A stretch of 64,000 nucleotides of DNA from JBCBCP01 sp039817385 (GCA_039817385.1 JBCBVY010000006.1:1-64000); one strand, 5' to 3'; numbered from the stretch's first letter, positions 1 to 9,055 are shown. Translations and numbers: made by a program. The notes: generated by a model not told the origin, from the letters alone.

Positions 1-518
<518 letters not shown>

Positions 519-921
519 AAACGCTGTTGCCAGCGTATCCTTGACGTTCGAACCTCTGCACATTGACCGGCTGTTCAGGCCGGTCATCTCTGTTTGATGT
601 GCTTCTGGTTTCATCAGAAACCGAAAGCCATACAAACAGTGAAGCTGACACTGGTCATCGATCTGGGGCGAACCCCTCGTCTACCAGCGTTAGATATGTG
701 CAGTTGTTTGTTCATCGAATGAACCAAACCGCCCACATATCTCTTCAGTGTATATCAATTTCAAAGAGCGCGGACCCGGAAGTCCAGAGACAAAACCGAC
801 TGGATGCGCCCTAACTTTTGGCGCGCCCCGCCGTCAATGCCTCGTTGTTTTTGCCGTCTTGGTCAGTGTCTGGCCCGTCTGGCGTTTCCCGTTGTACGCC
901 TCAGCGCCGCCGGTGAGGGGG
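519..921 (-). other. rRNA operon leader region
   Basis: No gene is supported between the 16S 5' end and the msrQ stop at 1271. The part next to the 16S gene is the rrn leader. It holds a boxA-like antitermination site (761-770) and two hairpins: 564-570/580-586 (TGACCGG arms) and a perfect GGTTTC-ATCA-GAAACC hairpin at 607-622, which extends with GCTT/AAGC at 601-604/625-628. Such structures are expected for antitermination and RNase III processing. The remainder (951-1270) is AT-richer upstream sequence with one perfect DnaA box. Confidence 0.7.
761..770 (-). promoter_or_regulatory. boxA antitermination site of rrn leader
   Basis: On the minus strand the sequence reads CGCTCTTTGA followed by AATTGATAT, very close to the E. 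coli rrn boxA (TGCTCTTTAACA). It lies about 245 bases upstream of the 16S 5' end and downstream of the promoter, which is the expected place for NusB/NusE-dependent antitermination. Confidence 0.7.
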
Positions 922-950
922 TATTTACGGTTGGGGGCCGGTGGCCGCAA
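922..950 (-). promoter_or_regulatory. probable rRNA operon promoter
   Basis: Minus strand: -35 TTGCGG (945-950), a 17-base spacer and -10 TAAATA (922-927). An A/T-rich stretch with two runs of A lies immediately upstream (951-990), resembling an UP element. The predicted start of transcription is near 915, about 400 bases before the 16S gene. A weaker second candidate (TTGACG at 832-837, 17 bases, TTAGGG at 809-814) lies downstream. Confidence 0.6.
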
Positions 951-1108
951 GGCCTTTTTTCAGAAATCGTCATCTTTTTTCCAAAAAGTCTGTTTTGTGA
1001 GCAAAATCAGCAATTTAACCGGCAGTGAAACTCGCGAGGCCCCGAAATCTGTCCAAAAAGCTTCGGCGCTAACAGCGGTAATCGCGGCTCCCTCCCCCAC
1101 ATTTGGTG

Positions 1109-1117
1109 TTATCCACA
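1109..1117 (+). promoter_or_regulatory. perfect DnaA box
   Basis: TTATCCACA, the strict consensus DnaA-binding 9-mer, lies upstream of the rrn promoter. It is a single box, not a cluster, so it is not evidence for an origin; it could be a regulatory or titration site, or chance. A second perfect copy in the window is at 8588-8596. Confidence 0.4.
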
Positions 1118-1270
1118 GGGTTACCCCCAAGACTATCCTCAGACTCGCCAGACTCCCCTCAATGAATCGCCTTCGGTTCAGTCTGCACACCCAGCGAGTC
1201 ACCCGCGAAGGCGCCGTCTTGCACCCTTTACAAGTACGCCGGCGCTTCAATTCACATGGAAAAACTCTGT

Positions 1271-1870
1271 TCAGGCGAACCGGCGCTTCACCAGTCCCGG
1301 TACGCGCAGGCCAATCAGTGCGAGGATCAGCGTCAGGTACACCAGCGGCTCAATCTGAAAGCCCTTCGCCAGCCAAACGTAATGCACCGCCCCCAGCACC
1401 GCGACGACATAAGTCAGCTGGTGCAGCCGCCGCCACGCGGGGCCAAGCCGCCGGACGGACCAGTTGTTCGACGTCAGCGCCAATGGCAGCATCAGGGCAA
1501 ACGCCGCCATGCCAATGGTGATGTAGGGACGCTTGAGAATGTCGGCCCAGATCTGGCTGAGGATACCGACATCCAGCACCAGCCACACCAGCAGATGCAG
1601 ACACAAATATATGAACGCGAGCAGCCCAATCGCCCGCCGAAACTTCAGCAGGTTCACACCCGCAAACCTGCGCAGCGGCGTGATGCACAGCCCGATGACC
1701 AGAAGCTGCAGGGCAATCTCGCCCAGTTCCCGCTCCAGCGCGTTGATCGGCTCACGCCCCAAACCACCCGTTTGGGCAAGGTACAGCAGCACCGGCACGG
1801 GGATCAGGTATACTATATATACGGCCCATGTGGGCACACGCCGTGCCGCGCTGTTGATCCAGTCCGTCAT
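1271..1870 (-). CDS. msrQ: MsrQ, haem-binding membrane subunit of the MsrPQ system
   Basis: 199 residues with about six hydrophobic segments, belonging to the ferric-reductase-like YedZ/MsrQ family. The protein sits in the inner membrane, carries haem b and passes electrons from quinol or flavin to periplasmic MsrP, which repairs oxidised methionines. Family features seen are the LCITPLRRF block, the His-containing LCLHLLVW segment (candidate haem ligands) and the WRRLHQLTYV segment. The ATG overlaps the msrP stop by one base (TGATG), so the two genes are translationally coupled, as in other proteobacteria. Confidence 0.95.
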   Translation of the reverse strand: MTDWINSAARRVPTWAVYIVYLIPVPVLLYLAQTGGLGREPINALERELGEIALQLLVIGLCITPLRRFAGVNLLKFRRAIGLLAFIYLCLHLLVWLVLDVGILSQIWADILKRPYITIGMAAFALMLPLALTSNNWSVRRLGPAWRRLHQLTYVVAVLGAVHYVWLAKGFQIEPLVYLTLILALIGLRVPGLVKRRFA

Positions 1871-2766
1871 CAGTAGAACTTTTTCAGGTCCATTCCGGCG
1901 TACAAAGGGGCGACTTCTTCCTCGTAGCCGTTGAACATCAGCGTCGGGATACGTGGTGAAAAGAGGCCCACGCCGATCACCCGTTCGCTCGCCTGGGACC
2001 AGCGCGGGTGATCCACGCTCGGGTTCACATTACTATAAAAGCCATACTCGCGCCCGTTCGCCTTGTTCCAGCTGGTCGGCGGCTCTTTATCCACGACCGA
2101 AATCCGCACCACCGATTTGATCGACTTGAAGCCATACTTCCACGGCACGACCAATCGCAGCGGCGCGCCGTTCTGGTTGGGAATGTCCCGGCCATAGATG
2201 CCCGTCGCCATGATGGTCAGCGGATGCATCGCCTCGTCCATGCGCAGCCCCTCGACATAGGGCCAGTCCAGCACCGGAAAGCGCGTGCCCGGCATCTCGT
2301 CCGGGCGGTACGCCGTCTCGAAGGCGACATACGTGCCGCCGCTTTGCACCCCCGCCATCTCCAAAAGGTCCGCCAGCTCGAACCCATTCCACGGGATCAC
2401 CATCGACCACGCCTCGACACAGCGGAAGCGGTAGATGCGCTCTTCGACCGTCATGGCTTTCATGATGTCCTCAAAGCCGTAATCGCCGGGCCGGTCCACC
2501 AAGCCGTCAATCTTTACCGTCCACGGCTGGGTCGTCAGCATATGGGCGTAACGGGCCGGGTCGCTCTTGTCGGTGCCGAACTCGTAAAAGTTGTTGTACT
2601 GAGTGATGTCATCCCAATCGCTGGGCTCCAGCCCCTCCTGCGCGCGTGCCGCGGTCCCAAGCAGGCCAAGACCCGCGGCCCCCGCCATCAACTGGCGACG
2701 GTTCATGTACGTGCCCTCCGGCGTCACGTCCGCCTCGGTCAGGGTGTTTTTCCAGCGAAATGCCAT
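1870..2766 (-). CDS. msrP: MsrP, periplasmic methionine sulfoxide reductase, molybdopterin subunit
   Basis: 298 residues, sulfite-oxidase fold. It reduces methionine sulfoxide in periplasmic proteins using Mo-molybdopterin and electrons from MsrQ. An N-terminal leader typical of MsrP (W-K-N, then EADVTPE) is followed by a twin-arginine-like signal (NRRQLMAGAAGLGLLG, residues 22-37) with an ARA cleavage site near residue 42, so it is exported folded by Tat. The molybdenum-ligand cysteine is C116 in FRCVEAW. The start is supported by AGAGGA about seven bases upstream. It is the first gene of msrPQ and is transcribed toward the rRNA operon. Confidence 0.95.
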   Translation of the reverse strand: MAFRWKNTLTEADVTPEGTYMNRRQLMAGAAGLGLLGTAARAQEGLEPSDWDDITQYNNFYEFGTDKSDPARYAHMLTTQPWTVKIDGLVDRPGDYGFEDIMKAMTVEERIYRFRCVEAWSMVIPWNGFELADLLEMAGVQSGGTYVAFETAYRPDEMPGTRFPVLDWPYVEGLRMDEAMHPLTIMATGIYGRDIPNQNGAPLRLVVPWKYGFKSIKSVVRISVVDKEPPTSWNKANGREYGFYSNVNPSVDHPRWSQASERVIGVGLFSPRIPTLMFNGYEEEVAPLYAGMDLKKFY

Positions 2767-3064
2767 GTCTCGTCCTCTTCAGCCTCAGCCACGTCCTACA
2801 CCGCAGATGGGGGCCGCGTCCCAGATGTGACGGACCGCTCACGCGATAGTTTACCACCCGTGAGCGCTAGTGCGGCGGCGACCCACATCCAGCCACCTGA
2901 CAGCTTCGTGATAGGGAATTGGCGCATTTCTGCTGGAAAATCAGAAATTTGGTAAAATCACCACTTTCTGCGCCCAAGCGGTGAACCAAAGCCGCATTTG
3001 TCCGTACCCTTATCATCGCGCGCCGCGGCGGTGTGCGGGTTACCTCTGTTAGGGAGACTATGAC
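2767..3064. other. intergenic region between msrP and the fasciclin gene
   Basis: A 298-base divergent spacer. I see no convincing small gene or sigma-70 promoter. It contains an inverted repeat ATTTCTG / CAGAAAT (2926-2932 and 2942-2948, nine-base loop) upstream of the fasciclin gene that could be an operator or an RNA hairpin. Confidence 0.4.
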
Positions 3065-3550
3065 ATGAAAACCAAGACGCTTCTGACGCTCACCGCAGCT
3101 GCTGTTTTCGCGGCTTCCACCGCAATTGCTGGCGGCATGAAGAAAGACATCGTGGACACCGCAGCATCCACCAACCAGTTCAACACGCTGATCGCAGCCG
3201 CCCAGGCCGCGGAGCTGGTCGACGTGCTGAAGGGCGACGGCCCGCTGACCGTGTTCGCCCCGACCGACGCCGCTTTTGCTGCGCTGCCCGAGGGCACTGT
3301 TGAGAGCCTGCTGCTGCCCGAGAACAAGGAACAGCTGGCCGCAATCCTGACCTACCACGTGGTCGCAGGCAACGTGACCTCCGACATGCTGCAGGATGAC
3401 ACCACCGCAGAGACCGTGAACGGCGCGACCATCGCGATCGACCTCGACAGCGGCGTGATGATCAACGACGCGACCGTGACCACCGCGGACGTGGCGGCCT
3501 CCAACGGCACGATCCACATCATCGACAAGGTTCTGATCCCGGGCAGCTAA
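3065..3550 (+). CDS. secreted fasciclin (FAS1) domain protein
   Basis: 161 residues. A clear Sec signal peptide (MKTKTLLTLTAAAVFAASTAIA, cleaved after AIA near residue 22) is followed by one FAS1 domain. The H1-like motif is LTVFAPTDAAFAALP and the H2-like motif is LTYHVVAG. The domain ends with IHIIDKVLIP, the typical FAS1 C-terminal strand. Proteins of this type are small extracytoplasmic adhesion or surface proteins; the ligand is unknown. The start codon is preceded by TAGGGAGA. The gene is monocistronic and is followed by a weak hairpin terminator at 3575-3603. Confidence 0.9.
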   Translation: MKTKTLLTLTAAAVFAASTAIAGGMKKDIVDTAASTNQFNTLIAAAQAAELVDVLKGDGPLTVFAPTDAAFAALPEGTVESLLLPENKEQLAAILTYHVVAGNVTSDMLQDDTTAETVNGATIAIDLDSGVMINDATVTTADVAASNGTIHIIDKVLIPGS

Positions 3551-3574
3551 GCCTTTCAGATCTTTACGACCAAC

Positions 3575-3603
3575 AGGGCGGTCCATACCGGGTCGCCCTA
3601 TTT
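3575..3603 (+). terminator. weak hairpin terminator after the fasciclin gene
   Basis: Arms AGGGCG (3575-3580) and CGCCCT (3594-3599) are followed by ATTT. The T-run is short, so the strength is uncertain. It would also lie just past the stop of the oppositely oriented gene ending at 3619. Confidence 0.45.
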
Positions 3604-3618
3604 CTGTGCGCGCCGAGG

Positions 3619-3900
3619 CTAGATGCGCGCGCCCGGGTGCGCGGGGCCAAACACAGCGCCGGTATCCTTTGAAAGCCGCTGCGCCTCAAGCGCGTCCAAG
3701 GCGGCAAGCGCCTTTTGCTGCGTGCCCGTTTTGCGAAACGCTTTGCGATAGGCCCGCCGGACGGAGCGTGGATCCCAAGGCAGCGCCGCGCGGCTGAGCC
3801 ATCCGCGCAGTTCAGGCGGCAGGTCGTCAAACTCGCGCATCGTGTCGCCCGCGCGTTTGCGCCGCCGCAAGCTTGTCCAGCCCCTGTTGCCTGTCACCAT
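3619..3900 (-). CDS. small conserved protein, DUF6525-like
   Basis: About 93 residues, basic and rich in Arg and Leu. The pattern WTSLRRRKRAGDTMREFD, then LPPELRGWLSRAALPW, then a run of Ala/Leu-rich helix resembles a small Rhodobacteraceae family I know as DUF6525. Its function is unknown; the compact helical basic character would fit nucleic-acid binding, but that is only inference. An ATG at 3900 is chosen; a GTG at 3915 would add five residues. It lies convergently with the fasciclin gene and stands alone. Confidence 0.6.
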   Translation of the reverse strand: MVTGNRGWTSLRRRKRAGDTMREFDDLPPELRGWLSRAALPWDPRSVRRAYRKAFRKTGTQQKALAALDALEAQRLSKDTGAVFGPAHPGARI

Positions 3901-3962
3901 TGCCGCGCCCCGCACGCTGTGTGGGAACAGTATATGTTACAAGATAACGCCTGGAAACCGGG

Positions 3963-5447
3963 CTATTCGGCCAGCACGCGCGGGTAAAGGACGCTCATCG
4001 GCACGGACCGGCCATCTTCCTGCACGATCCGCACGTGGCGGCGGCGCAGCAGGCGCGGTTCCGACACGCCGGCAGAATGGGCGATCATTTCGACCTCGTG
4101 GATGATCTCCGTTGCGTAGCCTGCCACGCGGTCCTTTTTATCCGCCACGACCAAGCCCTTCTGGAACCGCTTCTGATGCGTGGTGATGCCCGTGGGGCAC
4201 GTGTTCTTGTTGCATTTCAGCGCTTGGATACAGCCAAGGCTGAACATGAACCCGCGGGCGGAGGTCACGAAATCCGCGCCCGTGGCCAAAGCCCAGGCCA
4301 CATCGCCCGGGTTCACCAGCTTGCCGCTGGCAATCAGGCGGATGCGCGATTTGAGGCCAGCCGCATCGCGCAGGTTCGCAACCATCGGCAGCGCCTCGCG
4401 CACCGACATGCCCACAAGGTCCATCAGCGGCATGGGCGCGGCGCCGGTCCCGCCTTCGCCCCCGTCAATGGTGATAAAGTCCGGAGCGCTTTGGGCATCG
4501 CGGGCGACAATCGCCTCGAACAGGCCCTCCAGCCCCGCATCGCCGCCTACGGCCATCTTGATGCCCACCGGCTTGCCCGTGACCTCGCGGATATGGCCGA
4601 TCAGGTCCAGCAAATCGGGCCAGTCATCGACCTCCGCATGCCGGTTGGGCGAGATACCGTCCTGCCCTACAGCGAGGCCGCGGATCTTTGCGATCTCTTC
4701 ATTCACCTTCTCACCCGGAAGGATACCGCCCTTGCCCGGCTTCGCGCCCTGGCTCAGCTTCACCTCGAACATCTTTACGGCGTCATGGGCGGCGACCTCG
4801 CGCAGCTTGTCATCCGACATCCGCCCTGCGCCATCGCGGACCCCGAACTTTGCCGTCCCGATCTGAAAAACAATGTCGCAGCCGCCCTCAAGATGAAACG
4901 GGCTCAGGCCCCCCTCCCCCGTGTTCAGCCAGACGCCTGCTGCCTTGGCCCCGTGGGACAGCGCCCGCACCGCGGGTTTTGAAATCGCGCCATAGCTCAT
5001 GCCCGAGATGTTGAAAAAGGATGGCGCATCATAGGGCTGGCGCGCATAGGGGCCGATCCGCAGCGGCTCGGAGCAGGCGTATTGATCATCCAATGGCGGG
5101 AACGGATCGTTCACAAAGATCGGCGTGCCTGCAATGGCGGTGTTTCGGGTCGAGCCGAAGGCAATCGTGTTGCCCTTGCCGCCGCTGGCCCGCTTGACCC
5201 AATCCCGCTGCGCCCGGTTAAACGGCAGCTCTTCGCGGTCCATCGCAAAGAAATACTGACGAAAGAACTCGCCCAGTTCGGTGAACAGATGCCGGAAGCG
5301 TCCGATCACCGGGTAATTCCGGCGGATCGCATCCTCGGTCTGTGTCCGGTCGATCACAAACAGGACCGCGGCCCATGCCACCATTGCGCCAATGACAAGG
5401 ACAAAAGCCACCGCCAAAAAGTTCAGCGCATCCATAGCGAAACCCAT
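3963..5447 (-). CDS. FMN-binding glutamate synthase family protein (GltB2-like)
   Basis: 494 residues. An N-terminal membrane anchor (residues about 8-32, hydrophobic) is followed by the FMN-binding, synthase-type TIM barrel of glutamate synthase. Visible motifs are the glycine-rich GGEGGTGAAP phosphate-binding segment and the cysteine cluster C406, C412 and C417 (CIQALKC...TC), which matches the 3Fe-4S ligands of glutamate synthases. The amidotransferase domain and the GltD-like subunit are absent, so a true glutamate synthase reaction is not implied; the substrate is unknown. The gene stands alone, with about 200 bases of spacer on its upstream side. Confidence 0.85.
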   Translation of the reverse strand: MGFAMDALNFLAVAFVLVIGAMVAWAAVLFVIDRTQTEDAIRRNYPVIGRFRHLFTELGEFFRQYFFAMDREELPFNRAQRDWVKRASGGKGNTIAFGSTRNTAIAGTPIFVNDPFPPLDDQYACSEPLRIGPYARQPYDAPSFFNISGMSYGAISKPAVRALSHGAKAAGVWLNTGEGGLSPFHLEGGCDIVFQIGTAKFGVRDGAGRMSDDKLREVAAHDAVKMFEVKLSQGAKPGKGGILPGEKVNEEIAKIRGLAVGQDGISPNRHAEVDDWPDLLDLIGHIREVTGKPVGIKMAVGGDAGLEGLFEAIVARDAQSAPDFITIDGGEGGTGAAPMPLMDLVGMSVREALPMVANLRDAAGLKSRIRLIASGKLVNPGDVAWALATGADFVTSARGFMFSLGCIQALKCNKNTCPTGITTHQKRFQKGLVVADKKDRVAGYATEIIHEVEMIAHSAGVSEPRLLRRRHVRIVQEDGRSVPMSVLYPRVLAE

Positions 5448-5618
5448 CGCACCCTCCGCTCGCTTGCAAGGCTACATTTGCGCGCGTCGCAGGCGCGCAC
5501 AAGGGCTCAGCGGCTAGCGCCGCGTCGCGTTTGCGTGCAAAGCTGAAACAATCTGGCCGCCTGCGGCCCCTTTCAGCGGCGGTGACCGAACGCCCCTTCC
5601 GGACGATCACGCAATCGA

Positions 5619-5650
5619 AAAAGGGCGCCCAATTCGAGCGCCCTTTTCTT
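5619..5650 (-). terminator. strong bidirectional terminator after clpB
   Basis: Perfect 10-base arms AAAAGGGCGC (5619-5628) and GCGCCCTTTT (5638-5647) with a nine-base loop. It lies immediately after the clpB stop (5653), so it works as the clpB terminator on the minus strand. The other side also has a T-run. Confidence 0.85.
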
Positions 5651-5652
5651 GC

Positions 5653-8268
5653 TTAATGCACAACCGCATCATCCGGGCGCGGCCGGTTTGACGCCGCAAT
5701 ACGGTCGCCGATCACCAGCCCATCCGCACCAACGCTCACCTCGATTGTGTCGCCGTCACCCACATCCCCCGCAAGGAGCATCTCTGCCAGCGGGTTCTGA
5801 AGCGCCGCTTGGATCACCCGCTTCAGCGGACGCGCGCCAAAGACCGGGTCATAGCCCTCATCGGCAAGCCAGGTCCGCGCGCCATCATCCAACGACAGCG
5901 TGATCTTGCGCGCCGCCAGCCGCTTCAGCAGCCGGGCCATCTGAATGTCCACGATCCCGTCCATGTTGTCCCGGCTCAGCCGGTCAAAGATGATCGTCTC
6001 GTCCAGCCGGTTAAGGAACTCGGGCCGGAAATGGGCGCGCACCGCATCCATCACGTCCCGCCGCGCGGCGCTCGCGTCGGCCCCGTCGGGCAGTTGGCTG
6101 AGCGCCTGCGCCCCGAGGTTCGACGTCAGCACGATCAGCGTCTGCTTGAAGTCCACCGTGCGGCCCTGCCCATCGGTCAGCACACCGTCATCAAGCACCT
6201 GCAACAGCACGTTGAACACATCCGGATGCGCCTTTTCGACCTCGTCAAACAGCACGACCTGATAAGGACGACGCCGCACCGCTTCGGTCAGCACACCGCC
6301 CTCGTCATAACCGACGTAACCCGGAGGGGCCCCGATCAGACGGGCAACCGCGTGCTTTTCCATGAATTCCGACATGTCAATGCGCACCATCGCGCTGTCA
6401 TCATCGAACAGAAACTCCGCGACGGCCTTGGTCAGCTCCGTCTTGCCCACGCCCGTGGGGCCAAGGAAGAGGAAGGAGCCAAGGGGGCGGTTTTCGTCGT
6501 TCAGCCCCGCACGCGCCCGGCGCACCGCGTTGGCAACCGCGCGAACAGCAGAATCCTGCCCGATCACCCGGCTGTGCAACTGCTCTTCCATGCGCAAGAG
6601 CTTTTCGCGCTCCCCCTCCAGCATCTTGGCCACGGGGATGCCCGTCCAGCGCTCAACCACGCTGGCGATCTGTTCGGGCCGCACAGCTTCGGCGACCATC
6701 ACCTCGGCCTCCGCACCTTCGGCTTCGCCCAGCTGGCGCTCAAGCTCCGGGATCACACCGTAAGACAGCTCGCCCGCCCGCGCGAGGTTGCCCTCGCGCT
6801 TGGCGATGTCCAGCTCCGCGCGGGCACGGTCCAGCTGTTCCTTCAGATCGCGCGCCCCGGCCAGCTTGTCTCGTTCGGACTGCCATTGCGCCGTCATGGC
6901 CGCCGATTGCTCCTGCAATTCGGCCAGCTCTCGCTCGCGGCCTTCAAGCCGGTCGCGCGACGCCTGATCATCCTCAAGCCGCAGCGCCTCCACCTCGATC
7001 TGCATCTGCAGGATCTGCCGGTCCAGCGCGTCCAGCTCCTCGGGCTTGCTGTCCACTTCCATGCGCAAGCGGCTGGCGGCCTCGTCCATCAGGTCAATCG
7101 CCTTGTCTGGCAGGAACCGGTCGGTGATATAGCGGTGGCTCAGCGTTGCCGCCGCCACCAGCGCCGCATCCGCGATGCGGACACCGTGGTGCAGCTCGTA
7201 CTTTTCCTTAATGCCGCGCAGGATCGACACGGTGTCTTCCACTCCAGGCTCAAGCACCATCACGGGCTGGAACCGGCGGGCGAGCGCCGCGTCCTTTTCA
7301 ACATATTTGCGGTACTCATCCAGCGTCGTGGCGCCAACACAGTGCAGCTCCCCGCGCGCAAGGGCCGGCTTGATCAGGTTGGCCGCATCCATCGCGCCAT
7401 CGGTTTTGCCCGCGCCAACCAGCGTGTGCATCTCGTCAATGAACAGAATAACCTCACCTGCGGCTTCCGTTACCTCGGTCAGCACGGCCTTCAACCGCTC
7501 TTCGAACTCACCGCGGTACTTTGCGCCAGCGATCAGCGCACCCATGTCGAGCGCAAGCAAGCGCTTGTTGCGCAGGCTTTCCGGCACGTCCCCGTTCACG
7601 ATGCGCAGGGCGAGGCCCTCGGCAATCGCCGTTTTGCCCACGCCCGGCTCCCCGATCAGCACCGGGTTATTCTTCGTCCGGCGGGACAGCACCTGCATCG
7701 CGCGGCGGATTTCCTCGTCCCGGCCAATGATCGGGTCGATCTTGCCCTCCCGCGCGCGCTCCGTCAGGTCTTGGGCGTATTTATTCAGCGCGTCATAGCC
7801 TTCTTCGGCGCTCGCGCTGTCCGCGGTGCGCCCCTTGCGGATATCGTTGATCGCAGAGTTCAGCCCCTGTGCCGTGACCTTACCGGCGTCCAGCGCATCT
7901 TTGGCGCCCGATTTGACCATCGCGAGCGCCATAAGCACTCGCTCAACCGGCACGAAACTATCACCCGCCTTCGTCGCAAGCGCTTCGGCCTCCGCCAGCA
8001 CCTTGGCCGCGCCTTGATCCAAGTAAACCTGCGCGGCATCCCCGGTGACCTTCGGCATCTTGCCCAGCGCCGTGCCCAACGCTTGCATCACGCGGGCCGG
8101 ATCGCCCCCCGCACGGGACACGAGCGAAGCCGCAAGCCCCTGTTCGTCATCCAGCAATGCTTTCAGAAGGTGTTCGGGCGCCAGTCGCTGGTGGCTTTCC
8201 CGTGTGGCAATCGTCTGCGCCGCTTGCACAAAACCGCGCGCGCGTTCCGTGAACTTGGACAAGTCCAT
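5653..8268 (-). CDS. clpB: ClpB disaggregase (Hsp100 AAA+ chaperone)
   Basis: 871 residues, the usual full length. ClpB hexamers extract polypeptides from aggregates together with DnaK. The order is: Clp N domain (residues 1-150), AAA+ module 1 with Walker A GEPGVGKT and Walker B LFIDEMHT, a coiled-coil M domain (about 410-520, rich in Glu/Arg/Leu), then AAA+ module 2 with GPTGVGKT and VVLFDEVEKAH. The start MDLSKFTERA at 8268 has AGGAGA eight bases upstream; an in-frame ATG six codons earlier would cover this ribosome site and is rejected. A heat-shock-type promoter is visible at 8344-8372 and a terminator follows the gene. Confidence 0.97.
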   Translation of the reverse strand: MDLSKFTERARGFVQAAQTIATRESHQRLAPEHLLKALLDDEQGLAASLVSRAGGDPARVMQALGTALGKMPKVTGDAAQVYLDQGAAKVLAEAEALATKAGDSFVPVERVLMALAMVKSGAKDALDAGKVTAQGLNSAINDIRKGRTADSASAEEGYDALNKYAQDLTERAREGKIDPIIGRDEEIRRAMQVLSRRTKNNPVLIGEPGVGKTAIAEGLALRIVNGDVPESLRNKRLLALDMGALIAGAKYRGEFEERLKAVLTEVTEAAGEVILFIDEMHTLVGAGKTDGAMDAANLIKPALARGELHCVGATTLDEYRKYVEKDAALARRFQPVMVLEPGVEDTVSILRGIKEKYELHHGVRIADAALVAAATLSHRYITDRFLPDKAIDLMDEAASRLRMEVDSKPEELDALDRQILQMQIEVEALRLEDDQASRDRLEGRERELAELQEQSAAMTAQWQSERDKLAGARDLKEQLDRARAELDIAKREGNLARAGELSYGVIPELERQLGEAEGAEAEVMVAEAVRPEQIASVVERWTGIPVAKMLEGEREKLLRMEEQLHSRVIGQDSAVRAVANAVRRARAGLNDENRPLGSFLFLGPTGVGKTELTKAVAEFLFDDDSAMVRIDMSEFMEKHAVARLIGAPPGYVGYDEGGVLTEAVRRRPYQVVLFDEVEKAHPDVFNVLLQVLDDGVLTDGQGRTVDFKQTLIVLTSNLGAQALSQLPDGADASAARRDVMDAVRAHFRPEFLNRLDETIIFDRLSRDNMDGIVDIQMARLLKRLAARKITLSLDDGARTWLADEGYDPVFGARPLKRVIQAALQNPLAEMLLAGDVGDGDTIEVSVGADGLVIGDRIAASNRPRPDDAVVH

Positions 8269-8343
8269 CGTCGTTCTCCTCTTCAAAGCGCCCGTTTGTT
8301 CCCCGCCCGCCAGGCAGCGCGGGGAGTGTTGAGCCTCAAAATC

Positions 8344-8372
8344 TATGTGGGCACCCCCTGCGCCCGCTTCAA
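8344..8372 (-). promoter_or_regulatory. possible RpoH (sigma-32) promoter of clpB
   Basis: Minus strand: GTTGAAG with TTGAAG at 8367-8372, a 17-base spacer and CACATA at 8344-8349 within CCCACATAGAT. This resembles the alphaproteobacterial heat-shock consensus (CTTGAA, about 17, CYTATnT) and lies about 75 bases before the clpB ATG. Confidence 0.5.
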
Positions 8373-8638
8373 CGCTGCGAAGGCGGCAAAATCGCTTTTA
8401 TCCGCACCGTACCAAGGCACGACCATCGGCGCCAAAGGTGAAAATTGCTGTCATGTCGGCGTTCCGGAACCAGCCAGAGTATTTCAATTTTTGGCTTAAA
8501 CTTAATGAGTTAGACAGAAGCCTCACAAAGGCTTTCCCGTTTTGTGAGCATACTTCCCGCCAGTTCCCCCTTACAACGGACGGAACTTATCCACATGTTG
8601 AAGCTCAGATGGCAAAAGCCACAACATGAGGTAAGCAG
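8373..8638. other. intergenic region upstream of clpB and the small conserved gene
   Basis: Together with 8269-8372 this is a 370-base divergent spacer. It has no convincing open frame. It contains an inverted repeat CTCACAAA / TTTGTGAG (8522-8529 and 8541-8548) and a perfect DnaA box TTATCCACA at 8588-8596, 43 bases before the start of the rightward gene. Confidence 0.45.
8588..8596 (+). promoter_or_regulatory. perfect DnaA box
   Basis: TTATCCACA, located about 40 bases upstream of the small conserved gene at 8639. It is isolated, so it could be a DnaA-regulated promoter element or chance. Confidence 0.4.
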
Positions 8639-8923
8639 ATGATGAACCCCAGCGTCCAACTCTCCGACGTGGTCTACAATGCGGCCACGCAAAGCTTCGA
8701 AGCCCGCGCCATAGTGCATTTCGAGACCGGCGTCCGAATCTACCCCTGCGCCATCGATGCGCCCATCACCATGAGCTTTGAGGACGCCGCCGCGGGCCTG
8801 AGCCGCCAAGCGCTGCGGCGCCACCAGAGCGGTCGCGGCCTGCGCGCGTGCATCCCGGCCCAACCCGCGCGCCGCAAACCCCGCATCGACCCGTTCCAGA
8901 TGCTGCGCCGCCGCGCGGCCTGA
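8639..8923 (+). CDS. small conserved protein of unknown function upstream of pyrF
   Basis: 94 residues (or 93 from the second ATG). I recognise the N-terminal pattern NPSVQLSDVVYNAATQSFEA and the central IDAPITMSFEDAA as belonging to a small conserved Rhodobacteraceae family with no known function. The C-terminal third is strongly basic (many Arg). There is no signal peptide or membrane segment. A ribosome site GAGGTAAG precedes the start. A rho-independent terminator (9022-9055) separates it from pyrF, so it is its own transcription unit. Confidence 0.75.
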   Translation: MMNPSVQLSDVVYNAATQSFEARAIVHFETGVRIYPCAIDAPITMSFEDAAAGLSRQALRRHQSGRGLRACIPAQPARRKPRIDPFQMLRRRAA

Positions 8924-9021
8924 CCCGTTTGCGGCCTGCCGTCCCGCCACTTCTGTCCCGGCGGAGCGCGGCACCGCACTGCCTGAGACACGTGCCTGCC
9001 TGCAACGTCTCAGCATAACTT

Positions 9022-9055
9022 GCCCGGATGCCCCCCGCTATTCGGGCCTTTTTTC
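9022..9055 (+). terminator. rho-independent terminator before pyrF
   Basis: Arms GCCCGGAT (9022-9029) and ATTCGGGC (9040-9047, one G-U pair) are followed by CTTTTTTCT. It terminates the small gene ending at 8923. Confidence 0.8.

Noticed and set aside
1109..1117. Replication origin near the DnaA box
   Set aside because: A single box with no cluster, no AT-rich unwinding element and no dnaA, gidA or parAB genes nearby.
563..1521. Small open frames in the rRNA leader and msrQ antisense region
   Set aside because: They overlap the 16S leader, boxA and promoter and look non-coding.
2867..3586. A 239-codon frame antisense to the fasciclin gene
   Set aside because: The fasciclin protein with signal peptide and FAS1 motifs is clearly the real one.
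5809..8499. An 896-codon open frame antisense to clpB
   Set aside because: ClpB on the other strand is complete and has all motifs; the antisense frame gives a His/Arg/Gln-rich sequence without family features, as GC-rich codon bias produces.
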